The notes below the pieces were generated by a model. It was not told the origin of the DNA. It made no database searches and was given only the letters and a program-made list of their open reading frames with translations. From the NCBI GenBank assembly GCA_963922205.1, contig CAWUHX010000171.1, forward strand, positions 248,001 through 312,000: a DNA stretch of 64,000 bases. Direction: 5' to 3'. Origin of the DNA: Romanomermis culicivorax (lineage: Eukaryota > Nematoda > Enoplea > Mermithida > Mermithidae). Positions 44,430-57,204 of the stretch are shown here, piece by piece (position 1 is the first letter of the stretch; each line of letters opens with the position of its first letter). The translations under genes and the position numbers were made by a program.

Positions 44430-45235
44430 GCTACAACTTTACTGATGAATATTGTTGAATATCTAACCCAAGCGCGGCGTTTACCATGTCTACCTTCACT
44501 TACCTTTTGATAGTTAATAGTTTTCATCACCTTAAGCATATTATCCAATGTTTAAAACCCTAATCTTTTATCTTAATATTTAATGAGAATTCTCATTTTT
44601 TGTTGCTTATGAAAAAGATTAGCAGGTCAACTTTCCCAGTTTTCTGAAGCCATAGTTCACTTCCTTGATGTAAATTTAATTGAATAAATTCCTGAAGGTG
44701 CTTTTTGGAACTTTTTCCTTCCTTAGTCCCGGCTTCTTTCTCAGCCTAATTTAGGAAAGTTTAGAATACAGATCAATACTGCTTTTGAAATCTTCAAACA
44801 GTAAACTTACTTTTATTACTTACCACTTTTGGATGAAAAATTCAAATTTAATTTTTTTTGAATAAGTATTCAGCAAATTGATTGCTCAGCGCTTAATAAT
44901 GTCTATGCTTGCACCGAGAGCATTTATATCTTTTTCAGGATCTCACTCGTCATCACAAATGCCTTAATGTTCAATTCCTCGGGTATATCAAATGTCATTA
45001 TGCTCTTGGATGGTTTGCTGGAAAATTTGTTCCACAATGCTTCTAAATTAGGCTGCATTCAAAGATTGAATTTTCTCTTCAATTTAATCCATGAATGGCT
45101 CTAAAAGTATCAGAATGTTCAGAAAACCTCAAAAAAGCATTTATGAGCATTTTTAAGTCAAAAAAACTACTTGGGGAAAATGGGGAAAGAAATTTTGCCT
45201 GATTTCCCTATTGGGGGAAAGGCTTCACGACATCA

Positions 45236-46761
45236 AACAGTTTGACACGAAAATTGTCAAATTTTTGGTGTGAAGAAAGTTTACTTTGTTGGTGACGATT
45301 AAAAATTCCAGGCCAGGTTGACACTTGTTATGATAAATTTAGTAAATTGTCAAAAAATTTCCAAATCTGCGTCCACTGATGATGATTCGCAGTTCCAGCC
45401 AGAGCCCCCCCCCCCATGGGGTGTATGGGGAGGGGTATTACCCCTGTCTTAGATTTGGAAATTCATATACTACCCCCATAAAAACAGCTCACTATAGCAA
45501 AAAATTTTGGTAGACTTCATCCACTCCCCAGTAGGTTATACTAACTCGAGAAAAATTGCAGAATGTTTGATTCTGAGGAATTACTCATTGCTCTTTTTGG
45601 CACATTTACTGAGCAAATCATAATGGGAAAGTATGCAACTTCTGTGCCATATAGGGATTTTCAGGAAAGGATATCAGCACCAGGGTTTTTTTCCGCCCGC
45701 CTTTATCTGCACCATGTGGAAATGACCCAAAATTTTTTCTGCACACAAAAATTTTTTCAGTTCGGAGTTTAGATCATTTGAAAAATGTGTGAAATGAGCA
45801 AAAATTATAGATTGCTAAGAAAACAATGTAAAGTATCTGTTTTTCTAGCTCAAAAAGATATTTTAGCTTGATTAAACAAAATTATAGTTGCTGCTGTCAT
45901 TTCTGTGATTAGAGCCGATGATTTATAGATTTCAATCGATTTTCCAATTGATTCAATTTCTACATTTTGATATTCTAGAATGCTGGAAAATTATCATTTT
46001 CAGCATTTATCTCTAAAATAAAAGGTTTGCACTTTCAGTCGAAAATCGTGTAGTTTCCCAATGACAAAATGTGTGTTCACAAAGTTCAGAAAAATTCAAG
46101 TGAGAGAAAGAATTCATGAAGATCAATATTAAATCTCAATTTTCAACAAAATCCGAACCTAATACTGAAGATTACTAATTGATGAATGGGATGAGGAATT
46201 TCAAATCATGAAAACCATGCACACTTAACTTCCAATGCGTCACACCAGAGAATTTTTGAACACAGCTACTGAAATGTTGGAAAATGTATTCTAGAGATGA
46301 TTTTTAATACTTTTGGTTTAGATTTTTCCTAGAAAAATGATGGTATTAAATAAATGTGTGGAGAAATGTGGGAAAAATCAGCAAATTTGTATGAAAATTC
46401 CAATTCACACTGCAAAGTGACGAGTTTTACTCACTCTAGCAGAGACATAAAGATTGATGGAAAGAATCAGGCACAACCGAGAAATCAAACTAAATTTCTT
46501 CTTGGCTGTGCTTCAGCTAAATTAATATTATAAATTATTTTCTTTGAAAAAAGAAAATTTTTTTCAGAGCGCCAGAAAAATTTGAGATTTTGACCATCTA
46601 AATTGCACCAAAATGCACCTTTTCATCAAGGCCAGCAGTAGAAACGCCCAAAAAAACTTCCATTCTGTGCGGAAAATGCCCAAAAATTTTTCCCCACAGC
46701 CCAAAAAAAGTCGCACTGTGCGGAAAAAAAACCCTGATCAGCACATTAATATAATACTACT
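45236..46761 (+). other. Right part of copy 1, nothing coding
   Basis: AT-rich sequence with a D-like patch (45405-45530) and a 70-codon open frame (45563-45772) repeated unchanged in copy 2 but without recognisable motifs. A worn AGAGCGCCAGAAAAATTTGA (46567) followed by AAATTGCACC is a decayed hairpin-core junction of the X/Y type. Confidence 0.4.
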
Positions 46762-46787
46762 AGTACTCTGCGTTGATACCACTGCTT
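46762..46787 (-). other. Library adapter at contig end (artificial)
   Basis: These 26 bases, including ACTCTGCGTTGATACCACTG, are as I recall exactly the reverse complement of the template-switch/gDNA-amplification primer beginning AAGCAGTGGTATCAACGCAG. They touch the N gap, and the corresponding place in copy 2 (after 57204) continues with other, genomic sequence. It is a non-genomic contaminant left untrimmed. Confidence 0.93.
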
Positions 46788-46887
46788 NNNNNNNNNNNNN
46801 NNNNNNNNNNNNNNNNNNNNNNNNNNNNNNNNNNNNNNNNNNNNNNNNNNNNNNNNNNNNNNNNNNNNNNNNNNNNNNNNNNNNNNN
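46788..46887. other. Assembly gap, 100 N
   Basis: Exactly 100 Ns, the usual placeholder for a gap of unknown size, separating two contigs whose ends overlap in sequence. Protein frames crossing it are meaningless. Confidence 0.99.
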
Positions 46888-46998
46888 GACATGTGATTAG
46901 TGATAGATGCTTGGAACAGCATGTGCATGCTTGTACTGTATTTTCAGAAAATATCATTTCGATCTGCGTTTTTTTTGTGCACGGACTTTTGTGCCAAT

Positions 46999-48138
46999 CA
47001 CCGTTTTTTTTTCCTCGAAGATTTTTTCCACATGAGAACCGGACCCAATATTTTTTTCCTCATTTTTAATTTTTAAATTTTTTTTTTTAATTTTTTCATT
47101 TTTTTTCATTTTTAAATTTTTTTTAAAAATTTTTTTAATTTTTTTTTAAAAAAATTTTAAAAAATTTTTAATTTTTCAATTAATTTCTCATTTTTAAAAA
47201 CGCTTATAATGTGGCTACGGATGCTTTTTTATGCATTTTAGGAGCATACCCATGCATTTTGTTGTATGTGGAGTCAGAAACCTGCAAAAATGAGAAAAAA
47301 GTTGAGAAAATTCTAGTTATATTAGCCAAAATGAGCTCATGAAGAATATATTGGTGTTCTACAGGAGCGGGGTGAAGCATGTTAACGAATAACGATAGAG
47401 TTCTCTCTCAGGAATTTATCCGCTATTAACATTTCTATGTCTCTCATTCATCTAATTTTTATTTAGTTCTTGGTCCGGCGCGGAGCGCCGGAAAAATTTT
47501 CAAATTTTCACTTTCTACAACGCTGGAAATTGAACCTTCACAACGTTAAGAAATGAATTAAAATCCGACTCATGAAGTATAATTTGTTTCCCATTCCGGC
47601 GCGCAGCGCCGGAAAAATTTTTCAGTTTTTATATTCTAAAACGCTGGAAAATAAATCTCTCCAACAGATATTCATAAACAGAAGTTCTAAAATTGCAGTC
47701 TAGAATGATGTCTTCAATTTCTATCTTCAATAAACGCAAAAGTTCAGGTTGCTGACGTTTAAAAAATTCCAAACATCGAGAGAAAAAATTGAGAAAATTG
47801 ATGAAAAATCTCAATATTGGGCGACATAATCGACTGATAGCGATTAGAAAATGAAACGAGCTAACTTGATTGATAGAAACTGTTGAGCATTAATTAGTAA
47901 GTCGAAGTAGATATGCTAATTGCCGCGCCTGATAGAAAATAGTCAAGATTGTACCCATGACCGGCGCGAAGCGCCGGAAAATTTTGAGATTTTGACCCTT
48001 TTAAGTCCACCAAAGCGCATCTTTTCGGTTTGGAATTCCCCCAAATTTTTTACTCAATGAGAACCATACCCAAAATTTTTTTCCTCATTTCGAAATTTTT
48101 TTCCTCAAAAAGACCTCATTTGAGGAAAAAAAACGGTG
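46999..48138 (+). mobile_element. Element Y, second contig copy
   Basis: As at 36652, with GTGCCAAT duplication (one extra G at 48139). Hairpins at 47475, 47596 and 47961. About 107 bp longer because of the T/A low-complexity block near its left end. Confidence 0.92.
47055..47180. repeat. T/A low-complexity expansion inside Y
   Basis: Runs of TTTTTTAA and AAATTTTT replace a short TTTTTCCTCATTTT stretch seen in copy 1 at 36708. Either a real expansion on one haplotype or an assembly or polymerase artefact. Confidence 0.75.
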
Positions 48139-48262
48139 GGTGCCAATTGGCACAAGAGGCCAACAAAATTTGTGCCAATGACACAAAGAATTTTTTTTCT
48201 ACTAGAAACATGTTGAAAACTGCAAAAAATTTTCATGCCAAAAGTTTGATAAAAGGTTATAA

Positions 48263-49329
48263 CACTGTCTTTTTTCCCCCGGGTCTTTTCCCCAAATGGG
48301 GGAAGGGGTCAAAATTTTTTTCGCCATTTTCCTGAAGTCGTTTTTTTCGCTTAAAAATGCTCACAGACGCTTTATTTAGGTGTTTTTCAGCTTTTTCAAG
48401 CCTTCTGGTGTTTTTAGACCCTTTAATTCATTAAAATTAAGGAAAAAATTGAAATTTTCGACTTTCGAGTTCAAAGTCTATCTACGAGCACCGTTTTTTT
48501 CCTCGAAGATTTTTTCCACATGGGAACCGGACCCAAAATTTTTTTCCTCATTTTTAAAAACGTTTATAATGTGGCTACGGATGCTTTTTTATGCATTTTA
48601 GGATCATAACCCGAGCATTTTTTTGTATTTGGAGCATACCTGTAAGACCTCCAACCAGTTGGGGGGAGGGTAAATCCGAAATTTTGGGGGGGGGGGGGTA
48701 GGAAAAAGTCGAAATATTTCCCAAAAAGGCCAAAAAACATACACTTTTTTGAAAATTTTTTTAATTTTTTCCAAAACTGGGTGGGGGGGGGAATGATTTT
48801 GGGTACAGGGTTGGCCAAGTCAGGGGGGTCCCCCAACCTCCCCAAGTACAGGTATGATTTGGAGTCAGAAACCTGCAAAAATGAGGAAAAAAATATATGA
48901 GTAAGCGGAGTATATAAAATTTCCGAAAGATATTTTCATGAAGCGTTTGAATTAATTTTACGTTAGAAAAGAAATAGTTGCATCAAAAAGCTTAGAGACT
49001 TGACGTATTGATCTTTCTCAAAAGGAAAAAAATGTGAATCTTCATTAAATATGAGGATAAAATATTGAAGATTACCAATGAAAACATGGGATAATACATT
49101 CAAGATGATGGAAACTATTATAGATTATATGATAAATGAAAGTTCGACATGAATCAGCACAAAGCGACGGAAAATTTTGAGATTATGACCTTCTAAAATG
49201 CAGCAAAATGCATCTTCTCTGTATCCGATCCCCCAAAATTTTTTTTCCCCAAATGAGGAAAGAGCCCAAAATTTTCTTCACTTTTCCGAATTTTTTCCCA
49301 AAAAAGCACGATTTTGGGAAAAAACAGTG
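48263..49329 (+). mobile_element. Element X', second contig copy, with nested B
   Basis: Same structure as 37808-38874: GGTTATAA / AGTTATAA flanks, nested Y piece and MITE B (48635-48856, ATTTGGAG duplication). G-run lengths differ from copy 1. Confidence 0.85.
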
Positions 49330-50143
49330 AGTTATAACGTTTAAAAACTCATGAATTTTTTTTGTAAAAATTGTGCTCAACCTATTTTTGAGCTAAACCA
49401 TGTTAGTCCGATAAGAAAAAACTCATCAAGAAAATGGTTTACGATGACTCTAAAAGGAATGGAATGCTGACAAAATTCTAAAAAGTCTAGAATTGTTTCA
49501 GGAAGTTGAAATTGATTCACTTTTCGAATTCGACTATGAATATGAATTAATCTCTTACATGTTTAACAATAACGTAAAGATTAGGTGAAAATAAAGGCGA
49601 AAATTGTGTAAATTTTCAGTCAAAATATTGTACCATTACAAACGATATCGATTTTTCTATTTGAATCAATCAAACATAAAAAGTAAGAATTGCAGTTTTG
49701 AATCCAAATCTGACTGAATTAACAGACAATATTCAAAATTTCTTCTCCAGTCATTGACAGCCTATAAGATTTTCTGCAACGATACTAATACACTGTTTGA
49801 AGAGAAATCGTTCGCTTTCCAGTCAAATATAGAAGAAAGAAATTTATTAAATGTGAATAAGTACAAGTGTAAATACAAATAATACAGAAAAGCCCATGGA
49901 CGTAACAAAAGCACGTGTGAATTGAGCTTTAAAAAATTACTTTATTTAGACCGAAAAACAGGGCATATTTTCCTATCAAATGATATCATTGGGTACGGAA
50001 TTCCAAGCATCAAAATTTCGCAAAGAAAAATCATGTTTTGAAGCATCAGAGTTATATTTCGATTTATACAATTTAAATAAGTTGGATGCGCAATAATTGA
50101 ATGGACTGAAGGTGACTCTATAGGAATTTATAGGAATAGGAAA

Positions 50144-50585
50144 CATACATGTAACAGAGCTCCGAGGTCGGGGGGGGGGGGGGTTGGAGCACTTTTTGGG
50201 GCCGGGGGTCAGTAATTCTCAAAATTTTGGGGGGGAGGTGTCCCTGAAGAAAAAAAATTCGATTTTTTCCATGGAAAATGTCCGAAAAACGGTATAAAAA
50301 GTAGTAATTTTTGTCTAAAAAATGATAAAATATGTACTTATGGCGCGAAGCCTCGAGAAAATAAAAGTCTTCGACCATTTTTTGTTCAAAAATTGACATT
50401 TTTAATGGAAAAAATGACATTTTTCAGTATTTTTCTGACTAAAACTATGGGGGTCCATAGGACTACCATATGGCTAGCCATAGGATTGGAAAATCCTGGG
50501 GGGGGGTCGCCCAATGGCTAGCCATATGGTCGACGATTTCTGGTGAGGGGTTCCCATAGCACTTCCCTCCCCAATTACATGCATG
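50144..50585 (+). mobile_element. Family C MITE, second contig copy
   Basis: CATACATGTAAC ... ACATGCATG with ATAGGAAA / ATAAGAAA flanks. 442 bp, differing from copy 1 only by small indels. Confidence 0.88.
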
Positions 50586-51222
50586 ATAAGAAATATTATA
50601 TTCATTGACTAGGTGCGAAGCACCGAAAATTTTCACATTTTCACCCCTAAAACGTTTAAAAATCAAGGAAATTCAATGTTTGATCAGCCAAAAAATTTGT
50701 GCCAATTGGCACAACTGCTCAAAATTTTTCTGCTATTTCAAATTTTTTGTGCCAAGAACCATGTTTTGGCACAAAAAAAACACTGATTCCGATAAATTTG
50801 GTCCACAAAATTCTGATTTCGGTTGGCTGGGGACCACAGGCCCGTTTTTAAAGCTGGCGAGGGGAGGGGCATTCCATTCTAAATTTTTTTCCAAAAAAAG
50901 TTTCAGCAATATCATTGTATTTATAGATCACCATTCCCACATTGAATCATTATATTTACATACTTTTTGTCAAACATAGAATTTAGACACTAATCTGGAG
51001 AGCATACATAATGTAACTGAAAATAAGTTGTCTTTAAATGATTTTGATTTTCTTTTTATTCAGTAAATCCAAAAAAATTTGGAAAATTCCCCTCTTTTTT
51101 GAAAATCTTGGATAGGGGTATGGTTGAGCAGTATTTTTTTATGCACAGACAATTGTGGCAATTGGCACAAGAAGCCAAAAAAATTTGTGCCAACGGCACA
51201 ATATTTTTTTTGTACTAGAAAC

Positions 51223-52106
51223 TAGGGCTGTTCCAAGATCTCAATTTTGACAAAATGATGGTATTTTTCACATCTCGATCTCAATCTGGAATATTCGATT
51301 TCTACGGATCTCCATCTCGCTCAGTCTCGGTATTTGTTAAGATTTTATCCGAGATATTATTCGAGATTTTTTACATAATTTAGAAAATAATAAGACGTAT
51401 TAATTTTTAATTTATTCATCAGTGTCAACAATAGTATCAATTAAGTCATCACATTTGCGACATTAGTTATAGATTCAATTTAGCAATATGTCTTTTTGGC
51501 ATATTTTTCATGGGTATGTCTTTTTGGCATATTTTACACTTGGCACTGCTGCTCACACTAGATGACAACTCGTCAAAAGCCTCCCAATTTAAACTATTTT
51601 TAGTTTTAGGCATTTTACAATAAAAAAGTTTCTGAAAAGGTGTGAAAAAACAATGGATAAGCATGTGATGCGTAAAATTAAGTTTGATATATTATATATG
51701 TAGAGGTGACAATATAAACAAGTGTATAATACTGAGTAGGTAACTATTTTCAAGATGCTGCTAACCAACCATTAACTACTAACCTGCTCCCATCAATATT
51801 AAAAAATGCATAAGAATTGATAGGTAGTGAAGTGATGATACATAATTGTAGGTAGTAGAAGTCGGTAGGTACTTACTCATTCGACACGACTTTCATCTCA
51901 TGATTATAGAGAAACACAAACGTTCGAATGTACCAATAGGCACATAGGTGTGCCACTGCTGGTGATTCATATGGGGCGTTTTGCAATTTTTAAACAAACA
52001 GCATACATACAAATAGTATGAATGGTACGTAGAAAATCTCGATCTTAATCTCGCTCGATCTCGAATAAAATAAAATTTACAAAAATTTGATCTCGAAACA
52101 GCTCTA
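51223..52106. mobile_element. Family S element, second contig copy
   Basis: TAGGGCTGTTCC ... AACAGCTCTA flanked exactly by CTAGAAAC. It contains the BED-like remnant at 51467-51664 on the minus strand. Confidence 0.95.
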
Positions 52107-53010
52107 CTAGAAACATATGCTGAAAACTGTGAAAAGTTTTCAGGCCAAAATTTGGCTAAATTTTATAAGTCAGTTTCCATCCTTCAGCCTAACTATTGTG
52201 TATGAGTTGTTTGTTAATTTTGAGCATGGATTTTTGTGGCTTAGACATTTATTTTTCCTTTGAAATTTTCCTCAGGCTTAGGGTACAGCAGCTGCACCCG
52301 AAGGGTGCAGCGCTGTTGAGGCTCTTTCAAATGAAGTTGTTAGTTAAAATAGTATCAAGGGTCTGAAAGGAAAATATGGTGAAATTGTGTAGTGGTAAAC
52401 GCATCAAGTCCATAGGCTGGTGGACCACGTTTGATTCATGAAGTAGGTAGGATTTTTCTGTAGTGACAAGGACTATGTAATATGTGTGCAGATTTCATGC
52501 AAATGAGTTCCTCAATGCCATGAGCGCCTGGATATCCAAACTGATCTGGATAGGTGGCATCTTGAGGAGTTTAAAAATGCCAGTTTGGACTATAATTTGG
52601 AAGGGAACCGACTTGTAAAAAAATTCCCAAATATTTGATAAAAGTTAACATTTAACGCATCAATTTGTTGTAAAAATCATGCCCAACCTAGATTTAAATA
52701 ACTATAGAAATGTTCGGGAAGTTCAAATTGATTCAATTTTCGACTTTATATATATTTAACAACAATGTAAAGACTAGTGGAAATAAAATCGAAAATAGTC
52801 TAAATTTTCAGTAGGAACATTGTACCATTACCAACGATATCAAATTTCTTATTTGAATGAATCGAACACAAAATGTAAATGAAATGACAAATATTGATTG
52901 CTGTTACACAAAACAAAATGATAAAGAAATGCAAAATGAAATACATAATATAATGTCACATGAATAATAATAATTGAAAATCGACTCACAAAACATCTAC
53001 ATATTTTAGG

Positions 53011-53202
53011 CATACCTGTAAGACCTCCGACCAGTTGGGGGGGGGGTAGGAAAAATTCGAAATTTTCCCCAAAAAAGGCCAAAAAACATACACTTTTTTG
53101 AAAATTTTTTTAATTTTTTCCAAACTGGGGGGGAATGATCTTGGGTACTGAGTTGGCCAAGTTGGGGGGGGGGGAAACCCCCCCCCCCCAAGTACAGGTA
53201 TG
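53011..53202 (-). mobile_element. Family B MITE, second contig copy
   Basis: Same insertion as 42567-42760 (ATTTTAGG / GTTTTAGG flanks), with G/C-run length differences. Confidence 0.9.
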
Positions 53203-53585
53203 GTTTTAGGAAACAAATACAGCAATTGGGTGCAAAGGTTACTTGAAGAGTAACAACTTACATGCACCCCTCAATTCGATTATCAAGGTTTAGAAGTTTA
53301 ATTTTTTCTTCGAAAGTGTGCAAACTGGGAGAATTAACAATATCGAGAGATAAAGAGTTCCAAACATTAATATAATGGTTAAAAAAATCAAACTGGCAAG
53401 CAGTGGTATGAATGGACTTTATCGTAAATCTTAGATCATGATTAAGACGTGTTATTATGACGCCTAATGTAAGAATTTCAGTTTTGAATCCAAGTGACTG
53501 AATGAACAGAGAATATTAATATTCATAATTTATTTCCATTCATCATTCATTGACAGCCTAAAAACTTTGCTGCAATGATGCTGAT

Positions 53586-53765
53586 CAGACTACCCCATAG
53601 GGAGGGGTATGAGGGGGGTATTACCCCTGCCTAAAGTCCTAAAAATTGATCACTAGTAGCCTAATTTTGGGACGAAATGACGTGTTTACTGGACATTTAG
53701 CTACACTACCCCCTCAAATTTTCAACTTTACCCCTACCTGAAAAATCTGACCTTGGGGACCTTTG
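53586..53765. mobile_element. Element D, second contig copy
   Basis: Same insertion as 43143-43323 with the ATGCTGAT duplication. Confidence 0.75.
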
Positions 53766-54133
53766 ATGCTGATACACTGTTCGAAAAGAACTCATTCTCG
53801 TTCAGGTCAAGTACGATATTACTCAGTGCGATGCGCCAAAAATTTTTTGCATTGTCGGCCCCTAAATCATCCAAAAATTAAAGAAATTTAATGTCTGAAC
53901 AGCCAAAATTTTTGTGCCAATTGGCACAAATGCTCAAAATTTGTTGTGGCATTCCAAGTTTTTTGTGTGCCAAAAACCATGTTTTGGCGCAAAAAAACAC
54001 TGTCTGTGATAGTGATTTACACATTAATAGTTGCTGTTTTTTCCCCAAATTATGCTTTTTGACCTTTGAAAAAGAAGATTCAGAGGAGTAAACGAAACTT
54101 TGGGATCAGCATATAGAAAAGATGCATTCTGAT

Positions 54134-54365
54134 GCATACCTGTATGAGGTCTGACTAGTTGGGGGGGGGGGGGAGAACCGAAAATTTTTTTTGGGGGGGG
54201 GGGAGGGGTCGAAAAACCTCAAAAAAGTGGAAAAAATTTCGAAAACTTTTCCAATAGAGCCACTTTTTACAATTTTACCGAGTGTGAGGAAGGGCGTGGG
54301 TTGGGTATATGGTTCACCAAGTTGGGGGTGGGGGTCACCCCAACCTCCCTCTAATTACAGGTATG
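54134..54365 (-). mobile_element. Family B MITE, second contig copy
   Basis: Same as 43693-43921, with longer G-runs (12 G). A B-like/D composite follows at 54437-54872, and the worn minus-strand X continues to about 55680. Confidence 0.85.
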
Positions 54366-57204
54366 TTTAGAAGGTTGAAATCACAAAATTTTCCAGTGCT
54401 GCATGCTCTGGTTATAACTATACCTCTATTTGGGGGCATACTTGTGAACTGACGGGGTTGGAGGGCCCCGGACTTGGTGGAACCCTGTACCCAAATGTTG
54501 GAACCCCTACCCCCAACTTTGTCAACCCTTTACCCAACCAGAGTGCCCCATGGGGAGGGGTATGAGGGGGGCATTACCCGTACCTAAAGTCCTTAAAATC
54601 AATCACTGGCTGTCTAATTTTGAAACAAAATGAAGTGTTTAGTGAACATTTAGCTGCACTAGCCCTGCAAACTTTCAATTTTTCCCCTACCTGTAAAATC
54701 TGACCTTAGGGACACCCAACCCCCTCCCAAAATAGGAAAAATAAAAAAAAATTGGGGAAAAATTGGCTTTTTCAGCCTTTTTTGGGAAAAATTTCAATTT
54801 TTTCAACCCTCCTCAACTGGTCCCACCTCTTACAAGTGGTGCTCCCGAACTGGTTGGACCTGTTAAGGTATGGCTACAACTTTACTGATGAATATTGTTG
54901 AATATCTAACCCAAGCGCGGCGTTTACCATGTCTACCTTCACTTACCTTTTGATAGTTAATAGTTTTCATCACCTTAAGCATATTATCCAATGTTTAAAA
55001 CCCTAATCTTTTATCTTAATATTTAATGAGAATTCTCATTTTTTGTTGCTTATGAAAAAGATTAGCAGGTCAACTTTCCCAGTTTTCTGAAGCCATAGTT
55101 CACTTCCTTGATGTAAATTTAATTGAATAAATTCCTGAAGGTGCTTTTTGGAACTTTTTCCTTCCTTAGTCCCGGCTTCTTCCTCAGCCTAATTTAGGAA
55201 AGTTTAGAATACAGATCAATACTGCTTTTGAAATCTTCAAACAGTAAACTTACTTTTATTACTTACCACTTTTGGATGAAAAATTCAAATTTAATTTTTT
55301 TTGAATAAGTATTCAGCAAATTGATTGCTCAGCGCTTAATAATGTCTATGCTTGCACCGAGAGCATTTATATCTTTTTCAGGATCTCACTCGTCATCATA
55401 AATGCCTTAATGTTCAATTCCTCGGGTAATCAAATGTCATTATGCTCTTGGATGGTTTGCTGGAAAATTTGTTCCACAATGCTTCTAAATTAGGCTGCAT
55501 TCAAAGATTTGAATTTTCTCTTCAATTTAATCCATGAATGGCTCTAAAAGTATCAGAATGTTCAGAAAACCTCAAAAAAGCATTTATGAGCATTTTTAAG
55601 CCAAAAAAACTACTTGGGGAAAATGGGGAAAGAAATTTTGCCTGATTTCCCTATTGGGGGAAAGGCTTCACGACATCAAACAGTTTGACACGAAAATTGT
55701 CAAATTTTTGGTGTGAAGAAAGTTTACTTTGTTGGTGACGATTAAAAATTCCAGGCCAGGTTGACACTTGTTATGAATAAATTTAGTAAATTGTCAAAAA
55801 ATTTTCCAAATCTGCGTCCACTGATGATGATTCGCAGTTCCAGCCAGAGCCCCCCCATGGGGTGTATGGGGAGGGGTATTACCCCTGTCTTAGATTTGGA
55901 AATTCATATACTACCCCCATAAAAACAGCTCACTATAGCAAAAAATTTTGGTAGACTTCATCCACTCCCCAGTAGGTTATACTAACTCGAGAAAAATTGC
56001 AGAATGTTTGATTCTGAGGAATTACTCATTGCTCTTTTTGGCACATTTACTGAGCAAATCATAATGGGAAAGTATGCAACTTCTGTGCCATATAGGGATT
56101 TTCAGGAAAGGATATCAGCACCAGGGTTTTTTTCCGCACGCCTTTATCTGCACCATGTGGAAATGACCCAAAATTTTTTCTGCACACAAAAATTTTTTCA
56201 GTTCGGAGTTTAGATCATTTGAAAAATGTGTGAAATGAGCAAAAATTATAGATTGCTAAGAAAACAATGTAAAGTATCTGTTTTTCTAGCTCAAAAAGAT
56301 ATTTTAGCTTGATTAAACAAAATTATAGTTGCTGCTGTCATTTCTGTGATTAGAGCCGATGATTTATAGATTTCAATCGATTTTCCAATTGATTCAATTG
56401 CTACATTTTGATATTCTAGAATGCTGGAAAATTATCATTTTCAGCATTTATCTCTAAAATAAAAGGTTTGCACTTTCAGTCGAAAATCGTGTAGTTTCCC
56501 AATGACAAAATGTGTGTTCACAAAGTTCAGAAAAATTCAAGTGAGAGAAAGAATTCATGAAGATCAATATTAAATCTCAATTTTCAACAAAATCCGAACC
56601 TAATACTGAAGATTACTAATTGATGAATGGGATGAGGAATTTCAAATCATGAAAACCATGCACACTTAACTTCCAATGCGTCACACCAGAGAATTTTTGA
56701 ACACAGCTACTGAAATGTTGGAAAATGTATTCTAGAGATAATTTTTAATACTTTTGGTTTAGATTTTTCCTAGAAAAATGATGGTATTAAATAAATGTGT
56801 GGAGAAATGTGGGAAAAATCAGCAAATTTGTATGAAAATTCCAATTCACACTGCAAAGTGACGAGTTTTACTCACTCTAGCAGAGACATAAAGATTGATG
56901 GAAAGAATCAGGCACAACCGAGAAATCAAACTAAATTTCTTCTTGGCTGTGCTTCAGCTAAATTAATATTATAAATTATTTTCTTTGAAAAAAGAAAATT
57001 TTTTTCAGAGCGCCAGAAAAATTTGAGATTTTCACCATCTAAATTGCACCAAAATGCACCTTTTCATCAAGGCCAGCAGTAGAAACGCCCAAAAAAACTT
57101 CCATTCTGTGCGGAAAATGCCCAAAAATTTTTCCCCACAGCCCAAAAAAAGTCGCACTGTGCGGAAAAAAAACCCTGATCAGCACATTAATATAATACTA
57201 CTTG

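Larger units (their letters stand above)
43562..45235 (-). mobile_element. Worn family X element, minus orientation
   Basis: It starts near 43585 (GCTGTTTTTTCCCCAAATTA) and its minus strand follows the X core to 45235 (ACTTGGGGAAAATGGGGAAA). Two G-rich MITEs (43693, 43994) interrupt it. No target duplication survives. Confidence 0.55.
35505..46761 (+). repeat. Copy 1 of an approximately 11-kb duplicated segment
   Basis: Sequence from GACATGTGATTAGTGATAGA (35505) to CATTAATATAATACTACT (ending near 46761) recurs at 46888-57204. Differences are few substitutions, many homopolymer-length changes, one 1035-bp insertion (element X with its duplication) present only here, and one low-complexity expansion present only in copy 2. 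Because copy 2 begins exactly at a 100-N gap, two overlapping haplotype contigs are more likely than a true tandem duplication. Confidence 0.95.
46964..50785 (+). mobile_element. Element Z1, second contig copy, without X
   Basis: Same ends as at 35581-40334 (CTGCGTTTTTTTTGTGC ... ACAAAAAAAACACTG), flanked by ATTTCGAT / ATTCCGAT. It has an intact GCACGGAC target at 46980-46987 where X sits in the other copy. Confidence 0.8.
46888..57204 (+). repeat. Copy 2 of the approximately 11-kb duplicated segment
   Basis: Begins at the gap with the same bases as 35505 and ends at CATTAATATAATACTACT near 57204, after which unique sequence follows. It lacks element X. Otherwise element order is the same: Y 46999-48138, X' 48263-49329, B 48635-48856, C 50144-50585, S 51223-52106, B 53011-53202, D 53586-53765, B 54134-54365, B-like 54437-54872. 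Confidence 0.95.

Noticed and set aside
46613..47069. Open frames across the N gap
   Set aside because: They join two contigs through 100 placeholder bases and an adapter.
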